Made by a program: the position numbers and the translations under genes
The notes under the pieces: generated by a model
Database searches by the model: none
Seen by the model: only the letters and a program-made list of their open reading frames with translations
What the model was told of the DNA's origin: nothing
Assembly: GCF_904848165.1 (NCBI RefSeq)
Contig: NZ_LR884459.1
Location: 1,984,001 to 2,048,000 of the forward strand
Length of the DNA stretch: 64,000 nucleotides
Origin: Psychrobacter arenosus
Lineage (GTDB): Bacteria; Pseudomonadota; Gammaproteobacteria; Pseudomonadales; Moraxellaceae
Direction: 5' to 3'
Part shown: positions 1 to 8,824 of the stretch, piece by piece
How the letters are laid out: each line of letters begins with the position of its first letter
Position numbering within the stretch: position 1 is the first letter of the stretch

Positions 1-11
1 CTTAATCACCA

Positions 12-1193
12 TCACTCAAACTTAACCGTCGCCCCCTCTTCAATAGTGCCATATAACCCTAAGACATCCCAGTTGGTTAGGCGCACACACCCTGACGATT
101 TTTGCTGGCTGATTTTCTCTGGGTTGGGCGAGCCATGAATCCCAAAACTGGGCTTGTTAATGCCTATCCAAACCCGTCCTACTGGATTATTCGGACCGGG
201 CGGTAACATGGTCTCCTTATTGCTGAAGTCCTTATTATATGTGGGATTTATAATCCGACTTGTGACCTTGTACTCGCCCTCCGGCGAAGGGCGATAGTTA
301 CTGCCCATGGTGGTGGGATAGCTGGCGACCAGTTGCTCGTCTTTGTCATAAGCTAGCAGTAGGTTTTTCTCTTTATTGGCCACCACATGCGCCACAGGGG
401 TCATATTCGGTCGATAAGGGTTATAAACCAGGATTTTATTGCCTGCTTCAAGCGGCGTGTCCGGATTCAGCCGAGTTAATAACCCTTGGCTCATGTGAAA
501 CTTCTCGGCGACAGCCTCTGTAACACTCTCATACTGCTGACCTTTGGGTTGATAAGGAATTGTCACATCATCTTTGGTCAACTGGTAATTCACCAATACC
601 GGCTGGCTATGGAGATCATAATCCGCGGTCAGCGCCTCCCAAGTTTGGCTGTCCATCACCCCGGTAGGCTCCAAGCCCTGTTTTTCTTGAAAAACTTGCA
701 TTGCCTTGGCTACGTTTCGACCCAAACTGCCATCTACTGCACCCACGCTGTGATGGTGGTAATTTAATAATGCTTGGATTTTAATCGCCAGCGCTGCGTC
801 GACCGGCTCGCCTGCTAACCACACTGCATTATTGGCAGCAGCAGCAATCTCTGGCAACTCATCCACCTCGTAGGCCACTTCCGGCAAGGCATAAGCCAAC
901 CTAGTCTCTGGGGTAGATTCTTTTTGAGTCTCCTCGCTATTATCATCCAGATCAACGCTATCGTTTACGAGCTCATGACTGTCATCGGTATCTAAAGTAC
1001 CTACTGAGAAGCTATCTGCTGAGTCCGATGCTGCCATCTCTTCCGCCCCCTGCTCTACAGTCGTTGTGTCTGCATACGCCGAAGACTGATCATTAGATTG
1101 CGAGCAGCCACTCGTCAGTAGCAGGCTTAATAGGCCACAGCCAAGGAGTGTTTTTAGGGAAGTCTGCGGATAGTATGAGAGCGAATATTGCAT
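12..1193 (-). CDS. L,D-transpeptidase lipoprotein with peptidoglycan-binding domain
   Basis: Predicted envelope enzyme of the YkuD family, which forms L,D-crosslinks in peptidoglycan or attaches proteins to it. The N-terminus is a lipoprotein signal with lipobox LTSGC (Cys30 from the ATG at 1193; a GTG at 1205 is an alternative start). An acidic, Ser/Thr-rich linker follows. Next come a PG_binding_1-like segment near residues 140-190 (VGAVDGSLGRN, TGVMDSQTWEAL), a LysM-like stretch near 215-255, and the YkuD domain to the C-terminus. The catalytic signature is present as HGSPNP, then SSGCVRL with the nucleophilic Cys. The family and the lipoprotein nature are clear; the exact substrate is not. 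It appears monocistronic. Confidence 0.9.
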   Translation of the reverse strand: MQYSLSYYPQTSLKTLLGCGLLSLLLTSGCSQSNDQSSAYADTTTVEQGAEEMAASDSADSFSVGTLDTDDSHELVNDSVDLDDNSEETQKESTPETRLAYALPEVAYEVDELPEIAAAANNAVWLAGEPVDAALAIKIQALLNYHHHSVGAVDGSLGRNVAKAMQVFQEKQGLEPTGVMDSQTWEALTADYDLHSQPVLVNYQLTKDDVTIPYQPKGQQYESVTEAVAEKFHMSQGLLTRLNPDTPLEAGNKILVYNPYRPNMTPVAHVVANKEKNLLLAYDKDEQLVASYPTTMGSNYRPSPEGEYKVTSRIINPTYNKDFSNKETMLPPGPNNPVGRVWIGINKPSFGIHGSPNPEKISQQKSSGCVRLTNWDVLGLYGTIEEGATVKFE

Positions 1194-1205
1194 AGATATA
1201 GACAC

Positions 1206-1672
1206 TGCCGGTTACCTACTTAGGGGAGCGCTGCCAGCCTGATGCTGCAGTATGCTAAGAATAAAGAAAGGGTCAGGGTTAGCTGAGTTAAATAAGCTAC
1301 TTTTCAAAGTTTTACAGGTATTATTTAATCCATAGCTCAAAAATAAATGGGTATAAAAGTCATTAAAAATATGAATAAAAATTGCACAAAAGAAGAGTTT
1401 TTTACCTCTGTAAATATATAGTCTTTTTCATTATTTCTCTACCCATATTCAGCACTTAGGACAATATTGTGCGCTATACGCAAGCACAAAACGACCCTAC
1501 CTATTACACACTGGCCTATATCCCCAGAAAACCAGACCATAAAAAAACCAGCTAACATTCAAAAATGCAGCTGGTTCTTTAAATTTTCAATCGACTTTTA
1601 TTAGGCTTAGCGCAAGAGCTCTAAGCTAAACAAGGCTCTCAACTTAGCTAAAATCACCTAACCGTCACTGTT
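1206..1672. other. intergenic region, no gene seen
   Basis: About 470 bases, AT-rich towards the middle, between the start of the L,D-transpeptidase gene and the end of the symporter gene. Both neighbours are on the minus strand. It should hold the transpeptidase promoter. The only structure I can support is the terminator hairpin near 1541-1580. Confidence 0.6.
1541..1580 (-). terminator. intrinsic terminator of the symporter gene
   Basis: AACCAGCT (1546-1553) pairs with AGCTGGTT (1569-1576). Read on the minus strand, the stem is followed by a run of seven T, as expected for termination of the symporter gene that ends at 1673. Confidence 0.75.
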
Positions 1673-3055
1673 TTAAGCTCTATAAGCCGCAGCACCAACG
1701 CTACTATCACTATCGATCAAGTCGTCCGCGCCAATGGAACTGCCTAAAATACGGTTGCCCACGACACCGGAAGTGATAGAGCCGCTGACATTCACTAACG
1801 TGCGCATCATGTCGATTAAGGGCTCGATAGAGATTAATAAGCCCGCCAATTCTAAAGGCATACCCAAAGTTGATAATACAATGATAGCAGCAAACGTCGC
1901 GCCCCCACCCACACCGGCAACCCCAAACGAAGCAATCATAGAGATGCCTACGACTGAGGCGAGGAAACTGACTGACCAAGGATCAATGCCCATCGTTGGC
2001 GCAATCATAATGGCAAGCATCGCAGGATAAACCCCAGCACAACCATTCTGACCGATAGTGGCGCCAAACGAGGCTGAGAAGTTAGCGATAGGTTTCGCCA
2101 CGCCCAGCTCATTAATCTGCGCATCAATATTCAACGGAATAGAGGCGGCAGAGCTGCGTGAAGTAAAGGCGAAGGTTAATACAGGCGCTATTTTCTTAAA
2201 GTGGGCAATCGGCGAGCGACCGGTCAACATAATGATAAAGGCATGCACCAATAGCATAATAAATAACGCAACGTAAGACGCTAGTAGGAACTTAGCCAAT
2301 TGCCAAATCGCATCCGCATCGGTAGTGACGATGACTTTAATCATCAACGCCAAAATACCATAAGGCGTCAAACGGATAATAAAGCGCACCAATGCCATAA
2401 TCCAACTTTGTAAGACGTCGATACCGCGAATAATCAATGCGCCTTTTTCGGGCTCAGCCTTATTGACGGTCAACGCCGCCATGCCCATTAAGCTGGCAAT
2501 CACTACTGCGGCGATCATAGAAGTGCTCTCTAAGCCCGCAAAAGTGCCACCGATACTGGTAGGAATAAAGCTCAGAATCAGCCCAGGAATTGATAAGTCA
2601 GACACTTCTGCACTGCTCTCGACCATGCTTTGACCACGCGCGATTTCGCTCTGGCCTTGTACGATAGAGCTGGCATCGAGATGGAATAAGTTGGCAATAA
2701 TAGCGCCATCTAAAGCCGCAATACCGGTGGTGATGAGCAGCGTACTGATAATCCAAAAGCTCATTGAGCCGATCATCGACGCTTTTTCTAAACGTGCGAT
2801 AGCCGCCAAAATTGAGATAAAGACTAGCGGCATGGCAATCATTTTCAGCAAATTGACATAGCCCGTACCAACGATATTAATCCAAGGTAGAAACTCGCTG
2901 GTATCAATATTTAGGGCAGAAAGGATCAACCCGTAGGCAACCCCTAAAAACAACCCTAGAAACACGCTACGGCTGAGCGAATCACTTTGACGATGATAGC
3001 GCCACAAACCATAGAGCAGCGCTATAAATACAGCAACCAATAATAATAACACCAT
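1673..3055 (-). CDS. tcyP: Dicarboxylate/amino acid:cation symporter, TcyP-like (L-cystine)
   Basis: Inner-membrane secondary transporter of the DAACS family. The 460-residue length and the N-terminal layout (a single helix, a short RYHRQSD loop, then VFLGLFLGVAYGLIL) match the YdjN/TcyP cystine:cation symporters better than the roughly 430-residue GltP/DctA type. Family signatures seen are MIAMPLVFISILAAIARLE, the serine-rich hairpin FTSRSSAASIPLN, and SASFGATIGQNGCAGVYPAML. Cystine specificity is inferred from family resemblance only. It is transcribed alone, with a downstream terminator. Confidence 0.8.
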   Translation of the reverse strand: MVLLLLVAVFIALLYGLWRYHRQSDSLSRSVFLGLFLGVAYGLILSALNIDTSEFLPWINIVGTGYVNLLKMIAMPLVFISILAAIARLEKASMIGSMSFWIISTLLITTGIAALDGAIIANLFHLDASSIVQGQSEIARGQSMVESSAEVSDLSIPGLILSFIPTSIGGTFAGLESTSMIAAVVIASLMGMAALTVNKAEPEKGALIIRGIDVLQSWIMALVRFIIRLTPYGILALMIKVIVTTDADAIWQLAKFLLASYVALFIMLLVHAFIIMLTGRSPIAHFKKIAPVLTFAFTSRSSAASIPLNIDAQINELGVAKPIANFSASFGATIGQNGCAGVYPAMLAIMIAPTMGIDPWSVSFLASVVGISMIASFGVAGVGGGATFAAIIVLSTLGMPLELAGLLISIEPLIDMMRTLVNVSGSITSGVVGNRILGSSIGADDLIDSDSSVGAAAYRA

Positions 3056-3085
3056 ATAAACACCCTAAATGCCTAAAAAATATAA

Positions 3086-3112
3086 AGAAAAACCCAGAAA
3101 ATATTCTGGGTC
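3086..3112 (-). terminator. intrinsic terminator of the HPP-family gene
   Basis: ACCCAG and CTGGGT flank an AT loop (3092-3111). Read on the minus strand, the stem runs into TTTTTCTTTA. It lies downstream of the HPP gene and just upstream of the symporter start. Confidence 0.65.
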
Positions 3113-3246
3113 ATTATCCTGATTTAGACTATAAGAGCTAGTATTAAGTCATTATTAGTATATTCCATTATGTAATAAGCATTAAACTATTAAGTCATGA
3201 ATACCTTGTACAGTGAGTATTTTATTGGCATACCTCTGCATTGTTA

Positions 3247-3762
3247 TTACCAATAAGTCGGATACTGCCTACCAATCCCGACGTTGTTATACACCAAAGC
3301 GACCATGACCAACGCTACGGAACCCGTTAAAGTGGGGGTAAATAGAAACGACCACTTGGCGCCTGCCAGCATGACAATTAAGGGGTTAGACGCTGCAGGT
3401 GGATGAGGGACTCGCAATAGCAGCATTAATGCAATCGCAGTACTGGCAGCCGTCGCCATACTCCACCAATGCAGACCAAATACATAGAGAAAAATTAGTC
3501 CTGTCATTGTGGCAATACAGTGACCACCGACGATATTACGTGGTTGGGCAAAAGGACTGGTAGGATAAGCAAATATCAATAGACAACTGGCGCCAAAAGA
3601 GCCCACAATCATCACCACATCTTGCCAGTCTTCTATTAATGCCAATGCCGCCGTGGCTATCGTACCACCAATCCAAGCAATGGCTATCATCCACAATGGC
3701 AAACGCTGCGGACACTTTTCCACCTGACCTCTTAGTTTTTTGAGACTAAATACTTGCGTCAT
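3247..3762 (-). CDS. HPP family integral membrane protein
   Basis: A 171-residue protein with about four transmembrane segments and the family-defining His-Pro-Pro in RVPHPPAASNPL (about residues 116-127). HPP proteins are small four-helix membrane proteins; in cyanobacteria and plants some members take part in nitrite transport, and the role in proteobacteria is not settled. The start is the ATG at 3762. A Gly/Pro motif typical of the family (YPTSPFAQPRNIVGGH) is present at about residues 66-81. It is convergent with nothing and is followed by its own terminator. Confidence 0.85.
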   Translation of the reverse strand: MTQVFSLKKLRGQVEKCPQRLPLWMIAIAWIGGTIATAALALIEDWQDVVMIVGSFGASCLLIFAYPTSPFAQPRNIVGGHCIATMTGLIFLYVFGLHWWSMATAASTAIALMLLLRVPHPPAASNPLIVMLAGAKWSFLFTPTLTGSVALVMVALVYNNVGIGRQYPTYW

Positions 3763-4057
3763 TTTGCTACCCTTTAGACTTAAAACGCCCCAATTAATAG
3801 ACCACTATTAGGTCTGTAATTAAGGGCGCACTATATTCATAACTGTTTGTATAGTATAGCGTTATCAATATAGTCGTCCTAGTTTGCTTTTATGCCAATC
3901 AGGAATAGGAAAATAACATTCCGCCACAAGATGAGGCGAAATCCTATAAGGTGGTAGCAGTATCCGGCTAAGGTTTAGGCCATATTTTGATGACTTAAGG
4001 TGCTTAGCAACCAGGATAAAACTTATTTCTAGCGGCTAACCCTGCGGAGAAACCATT

Positions 4058-4624
4058 ATGATGCCAGCCCTTTTTAGCCAGCTAGCGCTTTATAACAAGC
4101 GCATGAATCAGCAGATTTGCCAAAGTATCGCCGCCCTTCCCCATGGGGAACTGTGGGCAGATAAAAAGGCGGAGTTTGTGTCGATACTCGGAACACTCAA
4201 CCATATCATGGTCATAGACTTGATGCTGCTAGCGCGATTAAACCAGCATCCTTTGCACCCCGATGGTTTTGCCCCCTTAAAACGATTGGTGGACTATCCT
4301 GCGACCAAAGGCATTCGCCAAACGCTTTATCGTGAGCTTGCAGAATTTACGAAAGCGCGCCAATCACTGGATCAGCTGATTAGTGATTTCGTAGCGGACA
4401 CTAGCGAGGCAGATTATGAGGTGTCGCTAAGCTATCAAGAAGTGGGCAGTAGCACTGACAGCAAAATCTTAAGCGAGCCGTTTTATTTATTAATGCAAGA
4501 TTTATTCAATCACCAAACCCATCATCGCGGTCAGTTGCTAACGTTATTGGATCAATTGGGTATCAAGCTTAAGACGACTGATTTTTTGGTGATTATTGCG
4601 GATGACTATTGCGAGGACAGTTAG
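4058..4624 (+). CDS. DinB family protein
   Basis: A 188-residue four-helix-bundle protein of the DinB/YfiT superfamily, usually metal-binding and often a thiol-dependent transferase; few members have a known reaction. Metal-ligand histidines typical of the fold are seen in LGTLNHIMVID (near residue 49) and LFNHQTHHRGQLL (near 147-158). A strong ribosome site (GGAGAAACC) precedes the ATG at 4058. It stands alone between divergent or convergent neighbours. The function is unassigned. Confidence 0.85.
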   Translation: MMPALFSQLALYNKRMNQQICQSIAALPHGELWADKKAEFVSILGTLNHIMVIDLMLLARLNQHPLHPDGFAPLKRLVDYPATKGIRQTLYRELAEFTKARQSLDQLISDFVADTSEADYEVSLSYQEVGSSTDSKILSEPFYLLMQDLFNHQTHHRGQLLTLLDQLGIKLKTTDFLVIIADDYCEDS

Positions 4625-4705
4625 AGATATTTACTGATAGTCATAATTATACGCTGAACAGCCATATTCATAGTGCCAACTAATCATGGTAAAAAACAGC
4701 TATAA

Positions 4706-4721
4706 CGTTTCACGTGAAACA
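4706..4721. other. parS-like centromere site 1
   Basis: CGTTTCACGTGAAACA matches the bacterial parS consensus TGTTTCACGTGAAACA at 15 of 16 positions and holds the perfect 14-bp palindrome. It is intergenic, about 31 kb from dnaA. ParB would bind here; no parAB genes are in the window. Confidence 0.85.
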
Positions 4722-4761
4722 ACTGCTCTATTTAATAATGGCAATCGCTTACCTCTAAACA

Positions 4762-4803
4762 ATAAAAAAGCCAATACCCTCAATTTAGGATATCGGCTTT
4801 GCT
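4762..4803 (-). terminator. intrinsic terminator of the lipoprotein gene
   Basis: AAAGCCAATA (from about 4767) pairs with TATCGGCTTT (4791-4800) with one mismatch. Read on the minus strand, the stem is followed by a T run (TTTTTTATTG). It lies just after the stop of the minus-strand lipoprotein gene. Confidence 0.65.
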
Positions 4804-4837
4804 GATTTTTCTAGGTTTAGATAATTAAACCATATGC

Positions 4838-5557
4838 TTATAGAGCATCTAATAGCTGAATGGGTAAAGTCACCACGTCAAAGGCTAAGGCAAACGGCAG
4901 TAACACTAGTTTCTGCGCAGCATTAGTACCACTACGTTGGGTCTGCGTGGTTTTGCTTTGGCCATAAATGGTCACCGCATAAGGCTTACTCAGCGCTTTA
5001 TAGTTGGACTGAATCATACTCAGATTGCTCACTTGCGGATAGATGGCCCCTTTAATAGGCACCTTAAAGCAGAATCTTTGCGCATTGATGCGGGTATCGC
5101 TAGCTGAGGTACAATCCGTACCGCCGTTTTGTAAAAAGAACTGATAGTCGCTGCGTTTAAACTCATCTTTGAGCTTGGCATAGGACATCTTCATCTCGCC
5201 CTGAAAATAGCCATCATTCGCAGAGTAGAAATTCATGTCATTATCGACTTGGATATTTTGCGGTGTCAGAGTAGTCAACAGTTTGACCATTTCGGTGCCA
5301 CCTTGGGTCAACACATAGCTGTGTTTTTCGCCAACGATAACGGCACTGTTAGACGGCATATTCGCCAAAGGTTGCGCAGGGCGGCCAAAGGCAACCAGTT
5401 GATCTTCTACTAAGACTTGCTTGGTAGTAGAAGTTGTACTGCTACGAGGACCATCGTCTAATAAAGAGGATGTGGCACACCCCGAGCCCGCCAAAATAGC
5501 CGCTGACGCTACAGCCATAGTCAAAATTTTCACTGACAATATTCCACTCTTATTCAT
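4838..5557 (-). CDS. hypothetical lipoprotein
   Basis: A 239-residue predicted lipoprotein: a positively charged start, a hydrophobic stretch and the lipobox LAGSGC (Cys27), then a Ser/Thr-rich linker. The middle (residues about 60-200) has no motif I recognise. The C-terminus ends in the hydrophobic segment VLLPFALAFDVVTLPIQLL, which recalls the tail of YceK-type lipoproteins but is not enough to assign that family. The ribosome site AAAGGAATTTACC precedes the ATG. It is divergent from the DUF2157 gene across 195 bases. Confidence 0.75.
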   Translation of the reverse strand: MNKSGILSVKILTMAVASAAILAGSGCATSSLLDDGPRSSTTSTTKQVLVEDQLVAFGRPAQPLANMPSNSAVIVGEKHSYVLTQGGTEMVKLLTTLTPQNIQVDNDMNFYSANDGYFQGEMKMSYAKLKDEFKRSDYQFFLQNGGTDCTSASDTRINAQRFCFKVPIKGAIYPQVSNLSMIQSNYKALSKPYAVTIYGQSKTTQTQRSGTNAAQKLVLLPFALAFDVVTLPIQLLDAL

Positions 5558-5752
5558 GGTAAATTCCTTTTATCTCTCAGTCTATTCAAGGTATGCTAGC
5601 ACTACTCGCATTCATTTAACAATCATTTAATGTTTGCTTTACGATTGCTTACGCGTACTATCTTCTTATATTAATCAGTTAGTTATTTAACTTATGCGGC
5701 ACGTACCCTTTAAAAAGCAATAATAAAACCATCCGCATTTATAGAGGCGACC

Positions 5753-6826
5753 ATGACCCAAGCCCGGCGTACCATCGATACCCTCATCGCCCAAGATTTG
5801 CTGCCACCCGAGCAAGCTGAGGCCGCAGCACATCATCTTGAAGTGTACCCTAGCGAACGCAGTTGGCTAGCCTTTTTTGATAAGGCGTTGCTGGTTATTG
5901 GATCGGTAGCCTTGGTATTGGCGCTAGTGTTTTTTATCGCTTATAACTGGCTCAATATGGGCAAGTTGGGCAAATTTGCTTTGGTTGAAGGAGCGCTGGT
6001 CATCACTATACTCGGCTATGCGGGGCTGGCTTATCAACGTAAATATAAGCTAGTACAACAGCTGCTATTGTTAGTCGCTAGCATTATTACCGGCAGCCTG
6101 TTAGCGCTATTTGGGCAGGTTTATCAGACGGGCGCCGACACTTGGCAGCTGTTTGCCAATTGGGCATTATTAATCATCCCTTGGGTATTCATTGCGCGCC
6201 TGCCCGCCCTTTGGCTGTTATGGCTAGGCTTAATCAACGCCAGTATCATGCTCTATACTGCGGTCACCACCTTTTTTGGCATCGATTATTTTTATCAAAG
6301 TTTCGTCTATTTAGCTGTGCTGTCTATCGTTAACTTTATAGCGCTGATTTTATGGTTAGGCTTTATGGGTCATAAAGCTAATGCCAGTTACGCATTGGCC
6401 AATAGAGCTTATACCTATCCAGGCTCAGGCACACCGTCTAGTACGTCAATCCAGCAACATTGGAGTACCTATCTCGTCGGTTTAGTCAGCGCCTTTTTTA
6501 TGACCCGTTTGGCCGTCCTCTATGCATCGCTCATGGATAATAGGACTATTTTGCTGATGAGTCTCGGGCTTTGGGCGCTCTGGGCCGCATTTATGTGGTG
6601 GCGGTTTTATAAGCGTCAGATTGACGTCTTAATGCTCACGTACCTGTGTGGCTCTGCCATTGTCGTGATAATGGTTTGGCTAAGCGAAACCCTCCTGACC
6701 GATTGGAATGCCGGTAGCCTACTCATTTTAGCATTACTACTATTAGGACTTAGCTCCGCAGCGGTGGTTTGGTTGCGCCGCGCTGCCCAATTAGCGAAAA
6801 CCACTACGCCGCGGAGAGCATTATGA
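5753..6826 (+). CDS. DUF2157 domain-containing membrane protein
   Basis: A 357-residue protein. The soluble N-terminus (residues 1-40, ending YPSERSWLAFFDKALL) is the DUF2157 signature, and about eight to nine transmembrane helices follow. The biochemical function of the family is unknown. It is the first gene of a tight three-gene module: its TGA overlaps the ATG of the DUF4401 gene (ATGA at 6823), and that gene in turn overlaps the GDYXXLXY gene. The ribosome site GAGGCGACC precedes the ATG. The recurring DUF2157/DUF4401/GDYXXLXY arrangement suggests one membrane complex. Confidence 0.88.
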   Translation: MTQARRTIDTLIAQDLLPPEQAEAAAHHLEVYPSERSWLAFFDKALLVIGSVALVLALVFFIAYNWLNMGKLGKFALVEGALVITILGYAGLAYQRKYKLVQQLLLLVASIITGSLLALFGQVYQTGADTWQLFANWALLIIPWVFIARLPALWLLWLGLINASIMLYTAVTTFFGIDYFYQSFVYLAVLSIVNFIALILWLGFMGHKANASYALANRAYTYPGSGTPSSTSIQQHWSTYLVGLVSAFFMTRLAVLYASLMDNRTILLMSLGLWALWAAFMWWRFYKRQIDVLMLTYLCGSAIVVIMVWLSETLLTDWNAGSLLILALLLLGLSSAAVVWLRRAAQLAKTTTPRRAL

Positions 6827-7980
6827 CTACCCCACCTACCGAAACGCTCCGCGAACTGCAGAAAATTGGGCTGATTCCGCAAACCTTGAGTGCAAATGAG
6901 TCTATAGCTAACCACCACGATGATACTCCTTGGTACCTACAGATATTCTTAGGCGTCAGTGGTTTGTTATCCGGCCTATTATTAATTGGCTTTTTCGTAC
7001 TGTTACTGTCCTCCGCGCTGCGCGATACACCCACTCAATTCATCGTTGGCACCCTATTAATAGCTGCGGGATTTGCCTTATTGCTCGCCAGTCGCCGCCG
7101 CGGCAATACCTTTTTGACCAGTCTCGCCTTTGCCAGCAGTATCGCTGGGCAAGGATTTTTCGTAGCTGCCTTATTGGATTTAGAGCTAACAGAGCCTGCC
7201 ATCGTTGGCATGATCTTACTCATGCAGGCCGTTTTAACCCTGCTTATGCCAAATTTTTTACATCGATTGCTTAATAGTTTCGTGGCGTTGGGCTGCTTAG
7301 TATTTTTATTAACCTATTACCATGCGCCCGAAGTGACGGCAGGCTTATTGGCGCTACTTACTGCAGCATTGGGGCTACATCGTTATGCCATGCTCAGTGG
7401 TGTCTCTCGCAAGTGGCGACCCTTTATCACCGAGCTTAGCCGCGCCGTTACTTATGCCAGTGCGTTCATGCTACTAATCATCTCCGTGTATGTTATCGCG
7501 GCAGAATACGTCCCAGATATCATCGAGCGTGGGACGAGCTTTCGCTATCATTACTGGTTAGCGCAAGGGTTATTAGTCCTCGCCAGCCTATACGCCGCCT
7601 ACCTTATTCTAGCGCGCTATCGTATTAAACTGCAGTCACGAGCGGGGTTAATAGCTGCCTTTGCCATTATTGTCCTTGGCATTATTTCCGTCTACGTTTC
7701 CGGCCTACTCGCCGCAAGTTTGGTCATCGTCATTGCTATGGCAAACAGCCAACGCGTGCTGCTGGTATTGGGCATTATTGCTTTGGTCAGCTATATATTT
7801 TGGTACTACTATCAACTCGATACCAGTCTCTTGCTCAAGTCAGCCTCCATGCTCGCCGTCGCTATCGGTCTGCTATTGCTGCGTTGGTTACTCATCCATA
7901 AAGTCTTTGGCACCGTGAGCACACCCCGTCAGGCTGTGGCTAAAATGCCTACTCGACTCAACCTTGAGGAGCGCTCATGA
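6823..7980 (+). CDS. DUF4401 domain-containing membrane protein
   Basis: A 385-residue polytopic protein. The N-terminal soluble segment (ETLRELQKIGLIP, then DDTPWYLQIFLGVSGLLSGLLL) and about ten hydrophobic helices fit DUF4401. The ATG at 6823 is chosen because it overlaps the upstream stop as ATGA. The longer reading frame from 6769 would overlap DUF2157 by 58 bases. No catalytic motif is seen. It is translationally coupled to both neighbours. Confidence 0.87.
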   Translation: MTTPPTETLRELQKIGLIPQTLSANESIANHHDDTPWYLQIFLGVSGLLSGLLLIGFFVLLLSSALRDTPTQFIVGTLLIAAGFALLLASRRRGNTFLTSLAFASSIAGQGFFVAALLDLELTEPAIVGMILLMQAVLTLLMPNFLHRLLNSFVALGCLVFLLTYYHAPEVTAGLLALLTAALGLHRYAMLSGVSRKWRPFITELSRAVTYASAFMLLIISVYVIAAEYVPDIIERGTSFRYHYWLAQGLLVLASLYAAYLILARYRIKLQSRAGLIAAFAIIVLGIISVYVSGLLAASLVIVIAMANSQRVLLVLGIIALVSYIFWYYYQLDTSLLLKSASMLAVAIGLLLLRWLLIHKVFGTVSTPRQAVAKMPTRLNLEERS

Positions 7981-8618
7981 GTAACGATATTCAACCCGCC
8001 CATGTCAAACTCGACAGCCCTGTTGGCACGCGACCCCGAGTGATTAGAGCGCCTGGTGGCCACCCTGCCCCCATCCCTAAAACAGAAAATCGAAGATTAA
8101 AAATTGCCGTCGCACTATTGGGCTTAGCCCTGGTATTGGTCGCTATAACCTTTTCTATTTATAAAAATGAGCAGCACTTAGCTACTGGCGAGACGGTATT
8201 GTTAGAGTTAGCCCCCGTCGATCCGCGCGGCTTTATGCAAGGCGATTATATGGCGCTAAGCTTTGCCTTAGAAAATGACATCCGTGCTGCTTTAGGCACA
8301 CAATCTGACGACCTCTATTTGGATAACACTGAGGGTAAAGTCATCGTCGCCAAAGATGCGCATGGCGTAGGCCAGTTTGTCCGTTTGGCAGATAGTGCAG
8401 ATGCTCAACCTCTGGCTGCCAATGAAATAGCGCTGCATTACCGTGTTCGTAATGGCCAGATAAAATTTGCTACCAATGCGTTCTTCTTTCAAGAAGGCCA
8501 TGCTGAAGCCTATGAAGCGGCTGAATACGGGCTGTTTCGAGTGAATAATCAGGGTGATCCACTACTCACAGAGATGGTGAATAGTGATTATAAGGTGATT
8601 GCTCCGACGAACCCTTAA
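7977..8618 (+). CDS. GDYXXLXY domain-containing protein
   Basis: A 213-residue membrane-anchored protein with one N-terminal helix (about residues 42-61) and a periplasmic domain. It carries the family signature near residues 84-96, DPRGFMQGDYMALSF. The family is of unknown function and is commonly encoded with DUF4401/DUF2157 genes, as here. The start overlaps the preceding stop (ATGA at 7977). The sequence YRVRNGQIKFATNAFFFQEGHA towards the C-terminus is also typical of the family. Confidence 0.87.
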   Translation: MSNDIQPAHVKLDSPVGTRPRVIRAPGGHPAPIPKTENRRLKIAVALLGLALVLVAITFSIYKNEQHLATGETVLLELAPVDPRGFMQGDYMALSFALENDIRAALGTQSDDLYLDNTEGKVIVAKDAHGVGQFVRLADSADAQPLAANEIALHYRVRNGQIKFATNAFFFQEGHAEAYEAAEYGLFRVNNQGDPLLTEMVNSDYKVIAPTNP

Positions 8619-8753
8619 CTTAGGATTAGCCTTAAAACCGAGTGAAAACCTGCCGAAAATACGAAAGCGAAAGCTAAAAACACAAGTCATAACAGCGGGT
8701 AACTAAAGTCACGTTGCAGGCGCTAACAGCAAATTGTTATCTTGAATTGATAT

Positions 8754-8803
8754 TAAATAACTAACGCTAAATAACTCAAGTTAAATAACGAAAGCTAAAT
8801 AAC
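8754..8803 (+). repeat. four-copy 14-bp tandem repeat
   Basis: TAAATAAC occurs at 8754, 8768, 8782 and 8796, an exact 14-base period with variable six-base spacers (TAACGC, TCAAGT, GAAAGC, TATTAA). It ends 21 bases before the reductase start, so it lies in that gene's promoter or leader. Confidence 0.85.
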
Positions 8804-8824
8804 TATTAAACCAAGGAATGAATT

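Noticed and set aside
486..767. 93-residue open frame antisense to the L,D-transpeptidase
   Set aside because: No ribosome site or recognisable domain; opposite strand has clear YkuD and PG-binding motifs.
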